Assembly: GCA_932521035.1 (NCBI GenBank)
Contig: OW051492.1
Span: forward strand, 7,316,001-7,380,000
Direction of reading: 5' to 3'
Source: Oscheius dolichura
Lineage: Eukaryota > Nematoda > Chromadorea > Rhabditida > Rhabditidae
Length of the DNA: 64,000 nt
In this document: piece after piece, positions 57,691-64,000 of the stretch
Layout: each line of letters starts with the position of its first letter
Position numbering within the stretch: position 1 is the stretch's first letter
Program-made: the position numbers and the translations under genes
Notes under the pieces: generated by a model
What the model saw: the letters and a program-made list of their open reading frames with translations, nothing else
The model's database searches: none
Told to the model about the DNA's origin: nothing

Positions 57691-59464
57691 CCGCCTGGAA
57701 CAGGGCCGTATTTAAGGGGACCAATTAAGTAAGAAGAGAGAGCAGAGAGAGACAATCTTCGCCCTACAGTAATCCTCCCAAGCAAAATATTTATGACTTC
57801 GCAGAAAGCAATGAAGCGACTTTTTATGGAAGGGAGGGGATCCGTCTCAGGGATTGAGGATGTTCAAAGGAGGAGAGACTCGAAGGGGGACAGTAAGCGG
57901 CACACCTTGTGATACTTCGGGGAGATGCGCGGTTACTGTAAGCTGCGTGATTACTGACCAATGGCTGTTCTCTGGCAGTAATCGAACAGGTGGAAGCTGT
58001 CCTGGCCTGTCCGGGACAACCTCCTGTAGCGCGGTAGAGTTGGCTCCCTCCCGGGGAGATACGGTTCTACCCTTTTTGAGTCAGCTGCATCAAAAATCTA
58101 CACTCCTGCTAACGGGGTGGCGTAAACAGAAATGGGCGAAAAGAGATGGAAAAGAGAAGACAAAGCCGGGAGGACAGAGTGCAAAGGACTGTAATCCTTG
58201 ACCGAAAATAAGGGGGCCAAAGAGGTGACGGTTATCAGCAGCCTGGTCAAAGAACTCCTCGGGTGGAGGAGGACATCTTCCGGGAGGAGGCCTGTCCCCC
58301 GGAGAAAGTGGAGGAGGAGAGAAAGGAGGAAGGGGTTGTATCTCCGTTTTCGGAGAGAGAGGAGTGTTTTCCAAATGTCAGGAAAGGAGATAAGGCCGGA
58401 CGGCGTGAGGCTCAGAGTAGAGTAAAAGGGGCAACTATCTGGAAGTGGTCTCTCCACGTGACGAGCTGTATCAGCACACCCGCACACGCCGACAACTTCC
58501 CCGATTGTTTTCTTTTCTGGGACGACGTCCCCCGTGTGACATTCCCTTTCGAGAAGATATTCCTCTCTTATCGCCGGGAGAAAACAGGAGACATTTCCTG
58601 AGGGAAGTCTGGTGAGGGGAGAATGCCCGGGTCGTAAAGAAAAAGGGAGATAGAGAAAGAAGACTTCTCTGACATTTGCTGGAATAGCTGACATCGCAAT
58701 TTCGGGGGATTACAGCGATAACCTGAAGGGTTGTGGTGCGTTTGCACCCGTCCAATATTGGGCCGGGGTGGGGTTCCCCCAACCAAGAGGGTTACGGTAC
58801 GAGATCCACCCGGGAGCCTATGATATGGTGGATGTCTTTTGTAGATGGCCCCCGTCTATCCCCTGTCCTGTCCTCCTTGAGACATCCTCCTGGCAGCTGA
58901 GCATCGCCTCCGAAATCCTGCCCTCGTCCTCCTCCCTGGCCTTTGCTCCGTGCCGTATGAGTGACAAAATTTTGCCATTTCAGCAGAAATTAGGTCAGCA
59001 GGAGTCGGATAGGATGGCATTATTGTCTCGAGGCGATAAGGAACAACGATAGAGGCAAAGAAAGCGAGAGGATGAGGACAGCCAGCCAGAGGGCCAGATA
59101 AGACTTTCCCTGAACTGATAGAAAACACCCGATAAAAGACAACCCGGGGGCAGAGAGGGAGGGAGACGGTAACCTTTATTCGGGGGAGGAGGGGGCCGTA
59201 GCCGTGGGGAGATCAGGGAAGACAGCGACACCATTACCCAAGAGGATTTGCCTCTTCTTGATCCGGATATAAAAATAGGGGATTTAAGAGGAGCCACTCC
59301 CCCAAACAACCTTCAAAGGGGATGTCTCCGACGTCGACGCGACAGATACAACAACGAGATATTGCGGAGTTCTGTAGAATTCGTTCTCCTGGAACAATGG
59401 ACGGGGGAAGTCTCGGGAATGGGATTAAAGGGAAGGCCCTTTAAGACAACTGACATCTACAGTA

Positions 59465-59486
59465 TCCTCCTCCTCCTCCTCCTCCT
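59465..59486. repeat. TCC trinucleotide microsatellite
   Basis: Seven TCC units in non-coding sequence, flanked by an inverted pair of CTACAGTATCC / GGATACTGTAG words about 40 bases apart. Confidence 0.85.
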
Positions 59487-61504
59487 CTTGGATAATTTAA
59501 ACAGAAGAGGGATACTGTAGGGCGAGAAGGGAGCAATTCTCAGATAGGGAGATATGGTTGGAATGTGACCATTTATGAGGTCTTTCTCGAGCCGTTCCGC
59601 TACCAGAGGAACACAATAAACTGACGTCTAAAAGTCGAATAATCCCGTTAGTCGACGGAAAGTCACATGAGAGTCGGTCGACGATTAGAGGGGGGATTCT
59701 GAGAACCACAGTACAGGAACTACGAGGATGTTACGTAAAGGGGGATAATCCAGGGGGATTACTCGCTGCAAGGGGGAAGAACATTTTGGGGACGTACGAG
59801 GATCTGGAAGGGGGGATCTGACCCTACCGGGCAGGGGAGGGGGCAAAACAATGACTATCCTGTCACACGGAGCAGTTTATCCCCGTTTTTCTCTCACACA
59901 TTTTGATGAATATACGGGTTGTTTTTGACCAAGGACCAGGGACAATCTGGCTACCGTATCCTCCGAAACGAGAGACCCTGGTCTTATCCAGAACTAAGTC
60001 TACTCTGGTCTCCGATGCTACAAACATCCAATTCCACCCGGTCTGCTCATTGAACAATAGCCGCCTCCCCTCAGCTGGGATACGGTACTCCTCCTGTCTA
60101 CTCGTCTAATGTTTTCGAGAAATGTTGCCACCTAATTAACCCAATCATGCAGCTGGCCACGGAGAACAGAGAATCACATCAAAAGACTCTTGTCCCCCCA
60201 CCAGGAGTAAACGCATCCCACTGCTAAAAATTGAGCCAACTCCGATAAAAACGGGAGAGATCAGACCACCCGTTATTTTTCTAGGGAAAGGACGCCGTCA
60301 TTGCAAAACAGACACGTAAGCAAGGGAAGCTTTTCTCTTTTATGACGATAGGGGACCGACTGCAGAAGAAGGGGAGAATTTCGGAGGACGAGATAAGGGG
60401 CGCGTGATCGAGGGGGAATTCCGCGGAAGTCTGGACGGGGGAGGCAGGACGAGAGGATCAGCCACCGGAAGGGGCGAGGAGGCCTCCTCTTTTTTTTCTT
60501 TCTGTTTGTTAACTTCTTCTATTTTAGGCTTACGCACGCCACGTAAAGATAACCCGTCGTTGTTTGGCGGTACTGTTCGTTCCGGTTTCAAAAACTGGGG
60601 ACACTCATTTGAAACAAAGACAAAAACATTCCCCGGCTGTGTTCTGAATGTTCCGAAAGCAGCAAAACAAGTAACTACAAAGGGAAGAGGGAAGAGTGTA
60701 CAGGGCCACCTAAAATAGACAGAACAACTCTGGGAACTGGATGGATGACGTCAAGGTCTGAACTTCCTAGACCCTAGGGGGACAATGGGACCGACAGTTG
60801 TTGGAGGACAGAGACAGCCAGCCCGTTTTACTAGTTGCTAGGTACGTTTCTCTAAGGGGATGACAGGGGCAGACGTCATTCCTGGTAGAGGGAGTGGTGG
60901 AGGACGTGGGCATTTAGTGGAACAGCGCGGGCCGACGGTTTTCAAGAGTTTGGGACTCGTCTTCTGGTCATATTATAGTCACCATTGCATTTAACAGATC
61001 AAGAACTACTGCATGCTATGATCAGGACCGCAAGGCCCGGCTATGAGCCGAGCGGATTATTCTATAAGCACTTTTTGAAAAATAGAATAAACGCAGAACA
61101 TAATCGGAGGTTACCATGAAACCTCGGAGAATAACACAAGAGAGGCCTGGCGAGTGGAACGCCTCTAGAAGGGGTTGGACAGTGGAGAACCCTCGTGGTG
61201 GAAGGAAGAAGGAGTGGAGAAGCCATCCTCCCTCCCCGGGAAAGGGAACGGATCCCCCTTTTTATATGTGTGATGTCTGTGTTGAAAGGGGCCTTTCACA
61301 CGTGTGTGTGGAGTGTCTATGTCACGCAGAATAAATGGAGCGGTTGATTGCCTCCAGTCAAATATAATTGCAACAGAAAAAACGGGGTGCAAAGAAGCCT
61401 CTCTGATTGCGGATATTGTGACGCATACCGTGGCGGGACACGGTAATGACGGAGGGGAGGAGAGAGAGGGGAAGTGTGGCCGGCAGAGGTCACGGCTACA
61501 ATCT

Positions 61505-61508
<4 letters not shown>

Positions 61509-61536
<28 letters not shown>
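61509..61536. repeat. GA dinucleotide microsatellite (14 units)
   Basis: An uninterrupted GA run of 28 bases in the gene-free right part of the window. In C. elegans GA-rich runs can be bound by GAGA-type factors; no function is implied here. Confidence 0.9.
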
Positions 61537-63717
61537 CTATAAAAGGGGATATTCCGGGAAAGGGCTCTGCCCATATTTTTTTGGAAGATATTGAGATCGC
61601 TCGGACCACAGTGACTTCAACCTGGTGACGGGGCTAATATTAAAAGCATAAGCCGGCGCTTCTTGTCACCTGTCCCTGGTCAATCCGATACCACAGAACA
61701 GAGCAGAGCGATCCCCGGCAGGATGACGGCCGGATTTGCAGCTATTCTGGGGAGATGCGGCATCATGAAGCGCTTCACGTTTCCCAGAAAACACATCCTG
61801 TTTTTATTTTATCCATTTCAAAGAGGAAATACTCCAATTGTGATGGATGAACGTTCAAAAAAGCAGTGGCCTAGAGAGGAGGGAAGGGAGGACGAGAGCA
61901 CGGTGTGTCTCAATTGGCCGGCTCTCCTAATGACCCCTTGGATTCTCATTTTTCTACCCTGAAAATGAAATTAGAACAAGACTTTGGCCTTTATTATTCG
62001 ATTATAGGGGAAGAGGACCCGGCTGGGACATTTGACCGTGGAAGGAAAGGGAGCCGACGATTGGAGGGCACTCGGGAGGATGGAGTCTACTAGGAGAAGT
62101 ACCTGTGGGAGGATGGCTAGTGGATTTTCCAAATGGGAGAGGAAGAGGATTTGGATTATTAGAGATGGTTGAGCTTGTTATAAAAGAGATCTGACCGGGG
62201 AACCCCAGGGGAACGGCGGTGTCCCACCGGCCAAGTAAGAACCCCCCGGAGCCGTCCTCCCTTCTGCGTCATCATCTCGTGTGAAAAAGAGAAATCCAGC
62301 AGAAAAAAAATTCTGCAGACATCTGTAGATAGCTCAAATTACAGGAGTCATTTTTGGGAGAGGCTAGAATTTCTTCGTCTTCTGGAGCCGGAGGCCTTGT
62401 TTTGGTCATGTGGCCACGAGGCGGTAATGGTCAGGTTGGAAAGGTTTGTTGTTTTCTGACGTCTGGGAAAAGTCATCCAAACCGGGGACAAATAATATAA
62501 GTGATCTGATCTTCTCACGTAACTTTTCTGAGGTAAATAAAGGGAGAGAGCAGAGAGTGGGGAGAAGGGGACGGGGGGAAGGGAGCCACGGCAGAATACA
62601 ACAAGAGAATGGGATGGGTGCTGGCCAGTGCTGTCTTCTCTCATCTCCCATCTCCATCGATAAGATCTTCGGGTTTTTTTACTTTTTCCTTGATGTGTCT
62701 TTTAATCTCGGGAATAGGAAATCCCTCCAGCCGACTTTCAAATCCCGAAGATTTTCACATTCCAGGAAGGAAAGGGAGGATAAAGAAGCGTATTGCCCAC
62801 TGTACAATCCCGACTTATCCTGCTCCTTGAGGCGGAACTTGGCTCTAGACCACACTCATACTGAGGCAGAGATCACCCTGGAAGATTTATGAAGGCGTAT
62901 CTCATTGTAAAAGAAGCCAACCTGAAGACGAACCCCATGCTGGCCCCTGCCCGGCTCGGCCATCGCTGGGAGGACGAAGGGGTCTTCCGTTTGAGGCAAC
63001 TTCCGTAACAGTATGCTCACTTCTTTTATATAAAATAGGGGCTACCGTGCGGTATGTTCAAGACCGAGATTTCCACCTAGCCCCTAACGGCGAAATCTTG
63101 ACATTCAACGGAATCCACCGTATCCCTTGGGATATCACTATAGCTATAATTCTGACGACACGAAGCCCTCTGTCCCCTTAGGCCTATCGAGAGCCCTGGC
63201 CCCAATACAACTACAGGCAACAATATCAGGAGGATGGTAGAATCAGAGAGTTTAGAATGTTAACAATGGGGATAGAAATAACGAGGGCAGGTGAACTGAT
63301 GGCGGGAATACAACTACAAAAAGGGAAACGAGACAGAGGAATGGACCTACCCCCGGGGGGCATTGTTACGACCTGGTTCTCAGTCGGGAGACATGAGAAC
63401 GGGTCTATTCCCCGCTTCCTGTAGTGACGCCGTTTGCCAAAGGGAATGAATATTTGAATGCATGTGATCGAATGAGGGACAACAACAAGAAATATAACGA
63501 CAAAATGGGGGAGAGATATCTGGACCCGAAGAAGCCGGACTTGTCCCTTTGGCGGAGAACATCCACCCCCGCCATCAGGTGACTGGAGATGCTTTTGGGA
63601 TGAGGTCAGACGATAATTATAGGCAATAGGGGACAGATCAAAGTATCAGTTTTATTCGTCTCCGAAATGTACAGTCATGGCAAATAAAGAGCAAGGGGTC
63701 ACTCTCTCCTATCTCTA

Positions 63718-64000
63718 CTACGTCTGGATCCGGGGGATGGATCCTCTCCTCCAGTTCTTGAGCCGGTTGAAGATACCCGCCGGCGACAGCGAGGAACACT
63801 TCCCGGGGGCCAGCTCGGCCGGCACTTCTTTCTTCTTCCTCATCGAATATCGACGGATGGCCGCGTGGAAGTCGTCCTCCATCCGTGGAGTCGGCTGAAA
63901 AGTCGACTGTTTTGAAGGAACAAGGGAGCGGCCTACCGTTCGGGACTCCGGCCTCGGGGCGAAGGCCTCCTGTATCTCGGCCACGAGCCCTACGAGAAGC
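63718..64000 (-). CDS. Partial gene at right edge, unrecognised (5' end outside window)
   Basis: The two last exons are visible. The upstream one, cut by the window end, encodes VAEIQEAFAPRPESRT. A 42-nt intron (63895-63936) follows, which is stop-free and divisible by three. The final exon encodes MEDDFHAAIRRYSMRKKKEV, PAELAPGKCSSLSPAGIFNR and LKNWRRGSIPRIQT, stop at 63718-63720. A minus-strand AATAAA near 63651-63656 supports a real 3' end. Clusters of basic residues (RRYSMRKKK, NWRRG) would fit processing sites of a peptide precursor, but no amidated peptide repeat is seen and the start is missing. Family not recognised. Confidence 0.5.
   Translation of the reverse strand, partial: LLVGLVAEIQEAFAPRPESRTVGRSLVPSKQSTFQPTPRMEDDFHAAIRRYSMRKKKEVPAELAPGKCSSLSPAGIFNRLKNWRRGSIPRIQT

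Larger units (their letters stand above)
57691..63717. other. Six-kilobase region without a recognisable gene
   Basis: GC-rich and purine-rich on the plus strand, so long minus-strand open frames (such as about 58098-58694) arise from composition. I found no splice-consistent exon chain, no RNA gene and no transposon protein. Short repeats (TCC and GA runs) and many TACNGTA words are present. It may hold distal regulatory DNA for the flanking genes. Confidence 0.5.

Noticed and set aside
58098-58694. 198-codon open frame on the minus strand
   Set aside because: Arises from a purine-rich plus strand; product is Leu/Ser/Pro-rich without domain or signal consistent with a gene.
62446-62892. 148-codon plus-strand frame
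   Set aside because: Mixed composition, no acceptor/donor pattern and overlapped by similar-length frames on the other strand.
1-64000. CRISPR arrays, bacterial operons, integrated virus or transposase genes
   Set aside because: No regular spacer repeats and no recognisable Cas, phage, viral or transposase protein; all identified genes are animal nuclear genes with spliceosomal introns.

Overview
The window is 64 kb of nuclear DNA from a small, intron-rich animal genome, almost certainly a nematode. Nearly every gene is cut by introns of about 37-50 bases with GT...TTTCAG or GT...TTTAG ends, and genes lie a few hundred bases apart on both strands. Several families point to nematodes: a degenerin-type DEG/ENaC channel, a single-exon MSP-domain protein, a SUMO ending GGFM, and gene neighbours that I remember as neighbours in Caenorhabditis elegans. 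No bacterial, viral or organellar genes were recognised.

Layout. 1-2 kb: a repeat nest (nested inverted repeats, a 378-bp MITE-like element, tandem degenerate units, a tRNA-like SINE fragment) and the last exon of an unknown gene. 2-15 kb, GC-rich: DEG/ENaC channel (-), EMX/ceh-2 homeobox gene (+), a C2H2 zinc-finger protein of about 14 fingers (-), AP-3 beta adaptin (-). 15-22.7 kb, AT-rich: TAF5 (-), TIM13 (+), an SPPL2-type intramembrane protease (-). 22.7-27 kb, GC-rich: an orphan terminal exon, a RING protein with an RG-rich tail, pyridoxamine-phosphate oxidase and an MSP-domain protein, all (+). 27-46 kb, AT-rich: a ZCCHC14/GLS-1-like protein, DHFR, an unrecognised protein, eIF2-alpha and prohibitin 1 (all -), then RPL27A and RPLP1 (+), V-ATPase accessory Ac45 (-), SUMO and a DUF4773 secreted protein (+), an OCIA-domain protein (-), and ADAM10 (+). 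47-64 kb, GC-rich: ACSF2 (-), a TRH-receptor-like GPCR (+), a short secreted protein (-), about 6 kb with no gene found, and a partial gene (-) at the right edge.

The genes do not form one pathway. Housekeeping genes (translation, mitochondrial import, transcription, SUMO, folate) cluster in the AT-rich blocks. Regulatory, neural or sperm-type genes (channel, homeobox, zinc finger, GPCR, MSP) lie mostly in GC-rich blocks, although AP3B, PNPO and ACSF2 are there too. The runs of same-strand genes 200-350 bases apart could be operons, but no trans-splice site can be proved here. The most interesting signals are an apparent chromosome-I synteny block (eIF2a-PHB1-RPL27A-RPLP1; DHFR-GLS1; TIM13/ADAM10), a ZCCHC14-type architecture in the GLS-1-like gene, two GC-AG introns, several stop-free 42-nt introns, an enriched TACNGTA heptamer and a perfect 22-bp hairpin.
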